NCBI GenBank assembly: GCA_029212925.1
Contig: JARGOB010000003.1
Location: 124,001-188,000, forward strand
DNA length: 64,000 nt
From: Coxiellaceae bacterium
GTDB lineage: Bacteria; Pseudomonadota; Gammaproteobacteria; Coxiellales; Coxiellaceae
Direction of reading: 5' to 3'
Below are positions 53,518 to 62,365 of the stretch, one piece after another; positions within the stretch are counted from its first letter, which is position 1, and every line of letters starts with the position of its first letter. The notes below the pieces were generated by a model. The model was not told the origin of the DNA. It did not search any database and was given only the letters and a program-made list of their open reading frames with translations. The translations under genes were made by a program, and so were the position numbers.

Positions 53518-55548
53518 TTAACTTAATGGTATTGTTGCAAGGTAAGGTTGTAATTCGCCTTGTAACTTGGTGAACGTGCCAAAAGCAGTCAGATTGTTGT
53601 CATCAAATAATATGCCATACACATAACCATTAGGCTGCGGGTTGAAGCTAGAATCAATAGCACCGGTGGTCTCGTCTAAGCGTAACAGCGTGTTTTTTCC
53701 GCCAACATAGATATGTCCATCGTGCTTCGCTACGGATGACCATAAAGCCCTTTCGATGCCGGGGTTAAAGTCTGCATCCGCCAAACCAGTAAAACGGTTC
53801 ATTTTATGAATGCCATCCCAGTAGTATCCGACAACATACAGATTGTCACCATCAATCAGTAGATCTCTCACTTGGCCTTCTGGGGTGATGGGGTTAAAGT
53901 TAAGGTCCTTCTCGCCAGTGACAACATTGTATTTTTCTACTCTATTAGTAAAGGTTCCGCCGACATACATAGAGTCACCAGCGAATGCCAATGCCCATAC
54001 CATATGGTTAAAATGCGGATGGAAGCTATTGTCATAACTCAATGGGTCCAGTTTATAGCGCGCAAAACCTTTTGATGTGTATCGCCCGGAAATTTTACTA
54101 AAGTGACCACCGACATACAAATAGCCATCGTGTACTTTTAATCGATTGATGTAGCCATTCGGTTGGGGTCTAAAGTTTTTATCAGCCTTACCTGTGATTT
54201 TGTTCAGCTTGGCTAGTTTTCCGGTTGATACGCTATCAGCTTTGGTGAATGTGCCGCCAACATAAACATAGTTATCATCAAAAGTGACCGAAGATACTGA
54301 ACCATTGAGTTGCGGTTTAAATAGCGGATCGGGGAGACCGGTTGTTAAGTTGAACTTAATTAACCCCTGACCTCCCATGTTTTCGCCAGCTGATTTGAAC
54401 TGTCCGCCAGCAAATAACATGCCTTCACTTAGTGCAATCGTAGAGATATTTCTATCAACGTTAGCGACATAGCTATCATCCATTTTTTGGGTAATTTTAT
54501 CAAAGCGAGCTAGGCTTCTGTAATATGAACTGCCTGGTCGAGCGTTCATGTAGGCGGCAATATAAATATGACGATCGTCAAAAGCGAAAGCAGCTGGATG
54601 GTAGATAGTGGTTATTGTTAAACTGTTATCTCTCTCGCCAGTTATTGCGTTATATCTTGATACGAGGGGTTTTGCGCGTGACGCAACATAAAGCATGCCG
54701 TCATCGATCGCTAGGAAGCTGGGTCTATAGAGAATTGATGTTTTAAAATTTTCGTCTGCAATACCGGTGATTTGATCGACTTTCTCGACGAATTTATTGC
54801 GGCTATTGACAATTAAATACAGCTTACCATCAGGTGATCCAGTCGTGCCGTAGACGGTGGCGTTTGGTCTATAAAAATTCACGTCAATCGCGCCGCTGTC
54901 TAAGTTTGCTTTAGCAAGGTTGGTTACGTTAACGCCGTTTACCTGTGTAAAGTTCCCACCAATAAATACACCATTATTAGTGGCCAGCATAGAGATGTTG
55001 ACTTTGGAGTTTGTGGCAATAGAGAAACCGGTGTCTATTTGATCATTGCTGAGATTTATTTTGTAGGCTGCATTTCTGGTTGATGTATACAGATTGTTAT
55101 TGATAATAGACATATGGTAGACAGGGGCTGGTATGGCAGGTTTAAAGTTCGTATCTACCAAGCCATCAGAAAATATGTGTACCAAATATTTAATGCCAGT
55201 TAAATTGATGTTTGTGAATGTACCGCCAACATAAAAACCACCATGATGATCTGGAATGGAGCAGAGTGGCTGTCCTTCAAAGTTAATTTTGTGTGTTTTA
55301 TTGAGGTGCCCGTCGCTATGAAAAATAGCACCGCCAGCTACCTTTTCATATAAGCCAGAAAACCAACCGGCAACATACAGCGTGTTATTGGGTTTGTCCT
55401 CGACGACATCGAGCACTTCTCTATCCAGTGCTTGGCCGCTTGGGATTAAGTCCAGGTGTGGTGCAGCAATGGCTGTAGTAGTTGCGCTAGCAATATATAA
55501 AGTGCAGCAAAAAATAGCCTTGCCGATGTTGATCCATTTTTTTCTCAT
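53518..55548 (-). CDS. Exported beta-propeller (delta-60 repeat) protein
   Basis: A signal peptide (MRKKWINIGKAIFCCTLYIASATTTAIAA) precedes about twelve repeats of 45-55 residues. Each repeat carries (Y/F)VGGTFT or VGGHFS followed by a LAKLN or ARFN segment and NF(R/N)PQ(P/L)NG. This is the delta-60/DUF5122 pattern, which folds as a beta-propeller. The ATG at 55548 follows AGGAAG and is chosen over 55608. Likely an extracellular or periplasmic binding protein; ligand unknown. Confidence 0.82.
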   Translation of the reverse strand: MRKKWINIGKAIFCCTLYIASATTTAIAAPHLDLIPSGQALDREVLDVVEDKPNNTLYVAGWFSGLYEKVAGGAIFHSDGHLNKTHKINFEGQPLCSIPDHHGGFYVGGTFTNINLTGIKYLVHIFSDGLVDTNFKPAIPAPVYHMSIINNNLYTSTRNAAYKINLSNDQIDTGFSIATNSKVNISMLATNNGVFIGGNFTQVNGVNVTNLAKANLDSGAIDVNFYRPNATVYGTTGSPDGKLYLIVNSRNKFVEKVDQITGIADENFKTSILYRPSFLAIDDGMLYVASRAKPLVSRYNAITGERDNSLTITTIYHPAAFAFDDRHIYIAAYMNARPGSSYYRSLARFDKITQKMDDSYVANVDRNISTIALSEGMLFAGGQFKSAGENMGGQGLIKFNLTTGLPDPLFKPQLNGSVSSVTFDDNYVYVGGTFTKADSVSTGKLAKLNKITGKADKNFRPQPNGYINRLKVHDGYLYVGGHFSKISGRYTSKGFARYKLDPLSYDNSFHPHFNHMVWALAFAGDSMYVGGTFTNRVEKYNVVTGEKDLNFNPITPEGQVRDLLIDGDNLYVVGYYWDGIHKMNRFTGLADADFNPGIERALWSSVAKHDGHIYVGGKNTLLRLDETTGAIDSSFNPQPNGYVYGILFDDNNLTAFGTFTKLQGELQPYLATIPLS

Positions 55549-55718
55549 GATTAGCTTCCTATTCATTAAACTTAAGTAGCTGAGCTTTGGGAGTAAGCGT
55601 TGTAGCATTGGTGAGAATATAACATAGTGTAATATAATGACGTAATATATAATTTTAACGGTTGACGGTGTTGGGTTTGATTGCCTCAGCGTAGTGGATC
55701 AGGTACTATTCATGGCTT

Positions 55719-56399
55719 ATGAAATATAAAGCATTACTACTGGATTTTGATTATACGTTGGTGGATTCGTCACAAGGCATAGTGTTGTGCTCGCAATATG
55801 CCTTTGAAAGGTTGGGATTTAACATATCAGCAGACAAGATCAAGCAATCTATTGGTCATACTTTACCAAATACTTACCAGCTATTGACGAATGATCCAGA
55901 CTGGAATAACGCGCTTGCTTATAAAGATCACTTTATGTCGCAGCAAGAGGAGTTAATGACAGCTAATACTACTTTATTGGCTGAAGTCCCTGAGTTTTTA
56001 GAGCAAGCTAAACAACTGGGTTTGGAGCTGGTGATTGTATCAACCAAAACTAAAAAGCCTATTGAAGAGCTATTGTTGCGTGAGCGTTTAGCGCATCATT
56101 TTGAGTTTATTGTTGATAGTGACATTGTTAGTCAACACAAGCCTGATCCCGAGGGCACGCATATTGCCTTAAATCGTTTGGCGATTGATCCGCATCAAGC
56201 CTTGTTTGTTGGTGATAGTGTATTCGATGCGGGAGCAGCGAAAAATGCTGGAGTTGATTTTGCGGCGACCTTAACGGGGCAGACGACAAGAGAAGCGTTT
56301 AAAGACTTCCCTTGTCATTATATGGTTGATCACCTTGGCGAGTTGGTCGCGTTACTTGACCAGCTATCGCCGCTTAAGCAGACGGAAATAGCTACTTGA
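55719..56399 (+). CDS. HAD-family phosphatase (Gph/PpaX-like)
   Basis: The 226-residue protein has motif I DFDYTLVDS at residues 8-16, motif II VSTKT near 107, a conserved lysine in HKPDPEG near 140, and motif IV FVGDSVFDAGAAKNAG near 165-180. This matches the subfamily I HAD enzymes such as phosphoglycolate phosphatase and pyrophosphatase PpaX. It overlaps the convergent ankyrin gene by 8 bases. Exact substrate is not readable. Confidence 0.85.
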   Translation: MKYKALLLDFDYTLVDSSQGIVLCSQYAFERLGFNISADKIKQSIGHTLPNTYQLLTNDPDWNNALAYKDHFMSQQEELMTANTTLLAEVPEFLEQAKQLGLELVIVSTKTKKPIEELLLRERLAHHFEFIVDSDIVSQHKPDPEGTHIALNRLAIDPHQALFVGDSVFDAGAAKNAGVDFAATLTGQTTREAFKDFPCHYMVDHLGELVALLDQLSPLKQTEIAT

Positions 56400-56697
56400 C
56401 CGATGTTTGTTGACGTAGGCCGCGTAATAGTTCTGCGACTGCTTTATGGTGGTGTTGTTCGGCGATATCCAATGCAGTAATACCATTTTCAGCTGTTAAA
56501 GCTTCTATTTTTGCGCCGGCATTCACTAAGATTGGAATGACGTCTGCTGCATTATATAGTGCGGCCAGCTGTAGTGGGGTGAAGTTTTCGCTGGATTCGG
56601 CACAATGGTTTGGGTTAGCGCCTTGTGTGATCAGTGCCTGAGCTTCGTCAGCTTGGTTGTTGATAACCGCTTTGACGAGCGCTTCATTCATTGGCAT
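56392..56697 (-). CDS. Small ankyrin-repeat protein
   Basis: The 101-residue protein consists of about three ankyrin repeats (ALITQGANPNHCAESSEN, then FTPLQLAALYNAADVIPILVNAGAKIEAL, then NGITALDIAEQHHHKAVAELL). The ATG at 56697 lies 6 bases after AAGGAGGT and fixes the start. It probably binds a protein partner. It is divergent from the RND membrane-fusion gene. Confidence 0.82.
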   Translation of the reverse strand: MPMNEALVKAVINNQADEAQALITQGANPNHCAESSENFTPLQLAALYNAADVIPILVNAGAKIEALTAENGITALDIAEQHHHKAVAELLRGLRQQTSVK

Positions 56698-56902
56698 TAA
56701 GTTACCTCCTTGCTTTTTGTTCATTTTATTGCCCAGGTCACCAAGCAAATGTTACACAATACTTGGTTTCCGATTCCACACAACCCCTTGCAGCACGATA
56801 ATGTATATGTGGTTGACAGAAAATACAAGTAGTGCTCAATCTTTTGTTCGTAATAGGTGCATGCTATTATGGTGCGATGCGTTTGAGACTAAGGGCGAAG
56901 GG

Positions 56903-58006
56903 ATGTCTAAAAAGGTGGTGTTAATAGTCGTTGGCTTTATAGCTATCGTCTTAATTATATTTGGCATTAAAGGCACTGAAATATACTCTTTATTCAAAAA
57001 GTTTTCCGGCATGGTGAAGCCTGGTGAGTCTGTTGCTATTGGTAAGTCACAATCGATTAACTGGGTTGATCGTTTAAATTCGGTAGGTACGGTAACTGCG
57101 GTAAATGGCGTTAACGTCACCTCACAAATTAATGGTTTGGTAACCGAGATCAATTTTCAATCGGGTCAGATGGTTAAAAAAGGACAAGTGCTAGTGCATT
57201 TGGATGACAGGGTGGAGCAGGCACAGCTGGCAAATTACCAAGCACAATTGGTATTTAGTAAAGGCAGCTTCGACCGCCAAAAAAAATTATTTGTTACGAA
57301 GGCAACGGCTAAATCGGATTTGGATCAAGCCGTTTCACAAATGGGGCAAAATCTAGCGAACGTGGAGAAAGAAAGACAAATTATCGATCAAAAAACCATT
57401 GAAGCACCGTTCTCGGGTAAGCTGGGTATTCGTCAAGTGAACTTAGGGCAATACGTTAATCCCGGTGATGATATGGTAACGCTGCAATCGCTGGATCCTT
57501 TATATGTGAATTTTTCACTGCCTGAACAAGACCTCAGCAAGCTAGAGGTTGGGCAAAAAGTAGGGATACTGGTTGATAGTTACCCTGGTCAAGAGTTTAT
57601 TGGCAAATTAACGGCGATTAGTCCTTTGATTGCATCAGATACGCGCAGTATTGCGCTGCAAGCGACAATACCGAATAAGACATTGAAGCTGATACCTGGC
57701 ACGTATGCTGAAGTGAATGTGTATATGCCTAAACAACAAAATGTGGTAGTAGTGCCGCAAACAGCTGTGGCATATCGTTTGTATGGCGATTCCGTTTACA
57801 TTGTGAAAGATACGGGCAAAAAAGATAAAAAAGGTAAGCCTATTATTGATGCGATCACGCAATACGTTACGGTTGGTGATCCGGTAGGGGATCGGGTCAT
57901 TATTGCTAAAGGGCTTAAGCCAAATGTGGAAGTAGTAACGGCTGGTCAAATCAAGTTACAGAATAAAACACGCATTGTGCCCAATCGCACCGTTGATATG
58001 AATTAA
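56903..58006 (+). CDS. RND efflux periplasmic adaptor
   Basis: The 367-residue membrane-fusion protein has an N-terminal membrane helix (about residues 4-21), a lipoyl half VNVTSQINGLVTEINFQSGQMVKKGQ, a coiled-coil hairpin near 110-155, and the second half TIEAPFSGKLGIRQVNLGQYVNPGD. It resembles MexH/AcrA-type adaptors and the MFP of HAE1 pumps lacking their own TolC. The ATG at 56903 follows GAAGGG. The pump gene starts 9 bases downstream. Confidence 0.92.
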   Translation: MSKKVVLIVVGFIAIVLIIFGIKGTEIYSLFKKFSGMVKPGESVAIGKSQSINWVDRLNSVGTVTAVNGVNVTSQINGLVTEINFQSGQMVKKGQVLVHLDDRVEQAQLANYQAQLVFSKGSFDRQKKLFVTKATAKSDLDQAVSQMGQNLANVEKERQIIDQKTIEAPFSGKLGIRQVNLGQYVNPGDDMVTLQSLDPLYVNFSLPEQDLSKLEVGQKVGILVDSYPGQEFIGKLTAISPLIASDTRSIALQATIPNKTLKLIPGTYAEVNVYMPKQQNVVVVPQTAVAYRLYGDSVYIVKDTGKKDKKGKPIIDAITQYVTVGDPVGDRVIIAKGLKPNVEVVTAGQIKLQNKTRIVPNRTVDMN

Positions 58007-58015
58007 GAGTAAAGC

Positions 58016-61000
58016 ATGAGCAGTCGAAAACGGAAATTTACCGATATATTTATTGAGAGACCCGTGCTAGCTGTGGTAATTAGCCTATTGATACTGCTCG
58101 TCGGTTTACAATCCATGCGCAGCATGCAGTTGCGTGAGTTTCCGCAGTTAACCAATACCGTTATCACTGTGACGACAGCCTATCCGGGGGCGTCAGCTGA
58201 ATTAATGCAGGGTTTTGTCACTCAACGCATTGCTAAATCCATTTCAAGTTCAGAGGGTTTAGATTATATCTCCTCAACCAGCAGTGATGGCGTTAGCAGG
58301 GTTGAGGCTAATATTCGTTTAAATTACGACCCTGAAAAAGCGTTTACTAATGTGATGAGTAAAGTCTCAGAAGTGGAGGGTGATTTACCAACAGCCGCAC
58401 AAAAACCGGTGATCACGAAAACGACTGGCTCAAAAACAGCGTTGATGTATTTGGCATACCAAAGTGATGCGATGTCTCCTCAACAAGTAACTAACTATAT
58501 ATCAAGGGTGATACAGCCAGTGTTTGCTACGGTGCCAGGCGTGGCGCAAGTGCAATTGTTGGGCGGTGGTTATACCTATGCAATGCGAATTTGGTTAAGT
58601 ACCGACCGCATGGCGGCGTTGGGTGTTACACCAGAAGATGTAACAATGGCCTTAAAGCGCAATAACTTTCAGTCGGCGGCGGGTAATACCAAAGGCAAAT
58701 ATATTACGGTGTCGATTCGCGCCATGACTGACTTGCAATCAGTAAAAGAATTTAAAAATATTGTCGTCAAATCGAGTAAAAACAGCTTGGTGCATTTAGG
58801 CGATATAGCCAAGGTGAAATTAGGTCAAGAGAGTTATGATGGTTATGCGACCTATAATGGTAAGCTCGCTGTGTATGTGGCAATTACACCCACACCCACA
58901 GCTAACCCGTTAACAGTGATTAAAGACTCGAGAAAAATTCTTGATCAAATTAAGACCGACTATCCACCGAGTTTACAAAGCCATGTGGTATTTGACGCAA
59001 CGCAATATATTCATGAATCATTAGTCGAAGTGATTCGCACGATTATAGAAGCTACATTAATTGTTATTTTGGTGATTTATTTATTTTTGGGTTCTGTTCG
59101 TTCGGTGCTCATCCCGGTAGTTACCATTCCGTTATCATTAATTGGTGTAATGACAGTCATGTTGGCGTTAGGCTATTCATTAAATCTATTGACGTTGTTA
59201 GCGATGGTACTCGCTATTGGCTTGGTGGTGGATGATGCGATTGTTGTTGTGGAGAATGTTCATCGCCATATAGAATTAGGCAAGGCGCCATTTAAAGCAG
59301 CGATTGATGGTGCGCGTGAAATCGCTACGCCAGTGATTGCGATGACGATCACGTTAGCTGCGGTATACGCGCCGATTGGTTTTATGACCGGTTTGACGGG
59401 GGATTTATTTGTTCAGTTTGCGTTTACATTAGCGGCTACGGTCATTGTATCCGGCGTGATCGCGCTAACGTTATCACCGATGATGTGTTCTAAGCTGTTA
59501 CGCAATGATGCCAGTAATGGTCGTTATGCGTTATGGTTGGATCGTAAAATGGATCAGATGATGGACGGATACCAGCGCGTCTTGCGCGGTGTTTTGTCGC
59601 ACCGTGGTGCCGTGTTGTTTATGGGTGTATTGGTGTTGATTTGTTGTTATGTGTTTTATGCTTTCACGCCTGAGCAGTTAGCACCCCAAGAAGATCAGGG
59701 CATGATTTGGATGATGGCCAATGGGCCACAGTATGCCAATATTGACTACACCACTAAGTTTTCGAATATGTTGGGGCCGGTGATAGATAAAAATAAAAGC
59801 ACGGCGATGTATTTTATTATTAATGGTGCTGATGGTGGTCCTAACAGTGTGATTGGCGGGCTTCGATTAAAGCCGTGGAGTCAGCGTGATGACTCTGAGT
59901 CTGAAGTGTTACAACAGTTACAGGTTAAATTGGCGCAAAACCCGGGGCTGCGGGTCAATTTGTTTGAACCGCCGGCATTACCGATGGGGGGTAACTTTTT
60001 CCCGATTGATTTTGTTATCAAGTCTACTGGCGATTTCAAACAGCTATATAAAATATCCGAAGAGCTATTAACTAAAGCGCGTAAAAGTGGTTACTTTTTA
60101 TTTTTACAAAACTCACTGCAGTTTAATAAGCCGCAAGTGGTATTCCATATTAATCGCAATAAAGCAGCACAAATGGGTATCGATATGCAAACCATTGGTG
60201 GGTCGTTAGCGAGTGCTATGAGTGAAAACTACGTTAACCGTTTTAGTATGCTCGATCAAAGCTTTAAAGTGATTCCTCAATTGGAGCGTAAATACCGGCG
60301 TAATGCTAAGCAGTTGGATAATTTGTACTTGAAGAATACCAAAGGTGATATGGTGCCGTTGTCATCCTTTGCGACGATTAAGCGTGAAGTAGAGCCGAGT
60401 TCATTGATGCAGTTTCAACAGCTCAATGCAGTCGAGTTACAAGGCATGATGTTTCCACCTAAGACAGCGATGGACGGATTAAACTATTTAAAAACCGAGG
60501 CAATGAAGATTTTACCGTCAGGCATGAGCATAGATTATAGCGGTAAATCGCGCACGTCGATTCAAGAAGGCGATAAAATGACGATGATGTTGTTCTTCTC
60601 AATTATTGTGATTTATTTGGTTTTAGCCGCACAGTTTGAAAGTTTTAGCGATCCGATTACGATTTTAGTCAGTGTGCTAATGGCATTTTTTGGTGCGTTG
60701 ATTCCGTTATTTTTAGGAGCAGCAACGCTTAATTTGTATACGAAGATTGGTTTGATTACGCTGATAGGTTTAATTAGTAAGCACGGTATTTTAATGGTAG
60801 ATTTTGCTAATCATTTACAAATGGCAGAAGGCTTATCGAAGCTTGAGGCCATTATAAAAGCCGCTGCTATTCGGTTGCGACCCATATTGATGACTACGGT
60901 GGCTATGATTGCTGGTGTGGTTCCGCTGATTTTTGCCAGTGGAGCGGGGGCGGTGAGTCGGCAAAATATTGGTGTTGTTATCGCATGTGGAATGTTTGTT

Positions 61001-61108
61001 GGTACGGCCTTCACATTATTTGTGGTGCCGACTATGTATACGTTACTCGCTAGGGATCATAAACAGGCACGAGGCCAAGCTGAGGTGCAGAGTGACTCAA
61101 CTACCTGA
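58016..61108 (+). CDS. RND multidrug efflux permease (HAE1)
   Basis: The 1030-residue proton-driven pump begins FTDIFIERPVLAVVISLLILLVG, the usual RND N-terminus. The proton-relay pair is in VVDDAIVVVENVHRH in helix 4, and the helix-10 lysine in GLISKHGILMVDFAN. Two large periplasmic loops and twelve helices are present. It works with the adaptor directly upstream; no outer-membrane channel gene is adjacent, so a TolC elsewhere is expected. Confidence 0.95.
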   Translation: MSSRKRKFTDIFIERPVLAVVISLLILLVGLQSMRSMQLREFPQLTNTVITVTTAYPGASAELMQGFVTQRIAKSISSSEGLDYISSTSSDGVSRVEANIRLNYDPEKAFTNVMSKVSEVEGDLPTAAQKPVITKTTGSKTALMYLAYQSDAMSPQQVTNYISRVIQPVFATVPGVAQVQLLGGGYTYAMRIWLSTDRMAALGVTPEDVTMALKRNNFQSAAGNTKGKYITVSIRAMTDLQSVKEFKNIVVKSSKNSLVHLGDIAKVKLGQESYDGYATYNGKLAVYVAITPTPTANPLTVIKDSRKILDQIKTDYPPSLQSHVVFDATQYIHESLVEVIRTIIEATLIVILVIYLFLGSVRSVLIPVVTIPLSLIGVMTVMLALGYSLNLLTLLAMVLAIGLVVDDAIVVVENVHRHIELGKAPFKAAIDGAREIATPVIAMTITLAAVYAPIGFMTGLTGDLFVQFAFTLAATVIVSGVIALTLSPMMCSKLLRNDASNGRYALWLDRKMDQMMDGYQRVLRGVLSHRGAVLFMGVLVLICCYVFYAFTPEQLAPQEDQGMIWMMANGPQYANIDYTTKFSNMLGPVIDKNKSTAMYFIINGADGGPNSVIGGLRLKPWSQRDDSESEVLQQLQVKLAQNPGLRVNLFEPPALPMGGNFFPIDFVIKSTGDFKQLYKISEELLTKARKSGYFLFLQNSLQFNKPQVVFHINRNKAAQMGIDMQTIGGSLASAMSENYVNRFSMLDQSFKVIPQLERKYRRNAKQLDNLYLKNTKGDMVPLSSFATIKREVEPSSLMQFQQLNAVELQGMMFPPKTAMDGLNYLKTEAMKILPSGMSIDYSGKSRTSIQEGDKMTMMLFFSIIVIYLVLAAQFESFSDPITILVSVLMAFFGALIPLFLGAATLNLYTKIGLITLIGLISKHGILMVDFANHLQMAEGLSKLEAIIKAAAIRLRPILMTTVAMIAGVVPLIFASGAGAVSRQNIGVVIACGMFVGTAFTLFVVPTMYTLLARDHKQARGQAEVQSDSTT

Positions 61109-61814
61109 CGCACCAGTGAAATATCAAGTGCGACACAGTCGTCGCGCTAAGCGGTTATGCTTAAAGGTGTTGCCGACCGGTGTTGAGGTGGTGATACCAG
61201 CAAATGTAACAGAAGATGAAGCGCATGAATTTGTGGCGCAGCATCAAGACTGGCTGCGTAAGCAGTTATCACAGCTTAAACCGATAAAACCAGCAATTGA
61301 GCAGGCGTGGCCACCGAGTACGATCCATTTAGAAACGCTGATAGAAAAGTGGTCGCTGCAATTGGATTATCGGCCTCCGAGTTACTACTTAACGTTATTA
61401 TTGGGTGAAAATTGTCGACAAGATATATGTTTGGGTAAGCGCAGTGATCGTTCGCATGTCAGGCATATGTTAATGCAGTGGGTAAAAAATAAAGCGCGTT
61501 ATCATTTAACGCCTTGGCTGCATCGGCTCGCTAGTGAGTACGATTTTCGTATACGCAGTGTATCTTATCGTAATCAAAAATCGCGTTGGGGTAGCTGCAA
61601 TCAAGATGGTGATATTTCGCTCAACCTGAAGCTGCTATTTTTACCGCCAAGCGCGACAGAATATGTTATGATTCATGAGTTGTGTCATACGGTGTTTATC
61701 GATCATTCGAGCAATTTTTGGCGGTTGGTCGGCCAAATATCACCTGACTACAAGCGCTGCGAAGCAGAATTAAAGCAACGGCAGTATGATATACCAGGAT
61801 GGTTAGATGCTTAA
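61092..61814 (+). CDS. YgjP-like metal-dependent peptidase (DUF45)
   Basis: The 240-residue protein has the M48-like motif MIHELCHTVFIDHSSNFW, where HExxH supplies two zinc ligands and a catalytic glutamate, and the preceding SRWGSCNQDGDISLNLKL is the YgjP signature. The GTG start at 61092 follows GAGGTG and overlaps the RND gene by 17 bases. The overlap suggests coupling with the pump gene. Confidence 0.88.
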   Translation: MTQLPDAPVKYQVRHSRRAKRLCLKVLPTGVEVVIPANVTEDEAHEFVAQHQDWLRKQLSQLKPIKPAIEQAWPPSTIHLETLIEKWSLQLDYRPPSYYLTLLLGENCRQDICLGKRSDRSHVRHMLMQWVKNKARYHLTPWLHRLASEYDFRIRSVSYRNQKSRWGSCNQDGDISLNLKLLFLPPSATEYVMIHELCHTVFIDHSSNFWRLVGQISPDYKRCEAELKQRQYDIPGWLDA

Positions 61815-62361
61815 TATTCAGCAAGGAATAAAATTGGCCTCGAAGTGTGCATTGTTTGTCGCCAGTGCGGTGCTGTGTGGCTGTATTTGGTATACGCCTA
61901 AAATGTTGCCACGATTAAACCAAACGGATATTGGTAATTATCCATTAAATTGTAATGATAATGGTATTTTATTTCGTAACTGGAAGATTCATTTAACGCG
62001 CAATCGATTAGCAACGCATCCGCAGTTGCTATGGTTAACGAATACCAGTCGCCAAGCGGTGATTATTGATATGGTAAATAAACACCCGTCAGCTAGCGCT
62101 GGTTGGTCATCGCAATTAGATCCACAGAATTGGTCTGCTATGTTACAACAAAAGCCGCAGTTTGCTTTACAGTGCTTTACGGCTGATGGTAAGTATCGTC
62201 ACATTGATTGCGGTAATATAATTAGTGCTTGCTGGATGCCGGTTAAAGCTTCAAAAAAAGTGTTGAACGGCAATTATTGGGTATCTGAGAATCGCAGCAT
62301 GCAAGGCACATATGAAAATATTGACCATCGTGGTTTTTATTTGTTATCACCTGGAGAATAG
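61807..62361 (+). CDS. Putative lipoprotein, unknown
   Basis: The 184-residue product has an N-terminal hydrophobic stretch ending AVLCGC (about residues 21-26), which fits a lipoprotein signal. The mature part has several cysteines and tryptophans and a strand-rich pattern. It overlaps the peptidase gene by 8 bases and precedes rnr closely, so it sits in an operon. No family is recognised. Confidence 0.6.
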   Translation: MLNIQQGIKLASKCALFVASAVLCGCIWYTPKMLPRLNQTDIGNYPLNCNDNGILFRNWKIHLTRNRLATHPQLLWLTNTSRQAVIIDMVNKHPSASAGWSSQLDPQNWSAMLQQKPQFALQCFTADGKYRHIDCGNIISACWMPVKASKKVLNGNYWVSENRSMQGTYENIDHRGFYLLSPGE

Positions 62362-62365
62362 GTAA

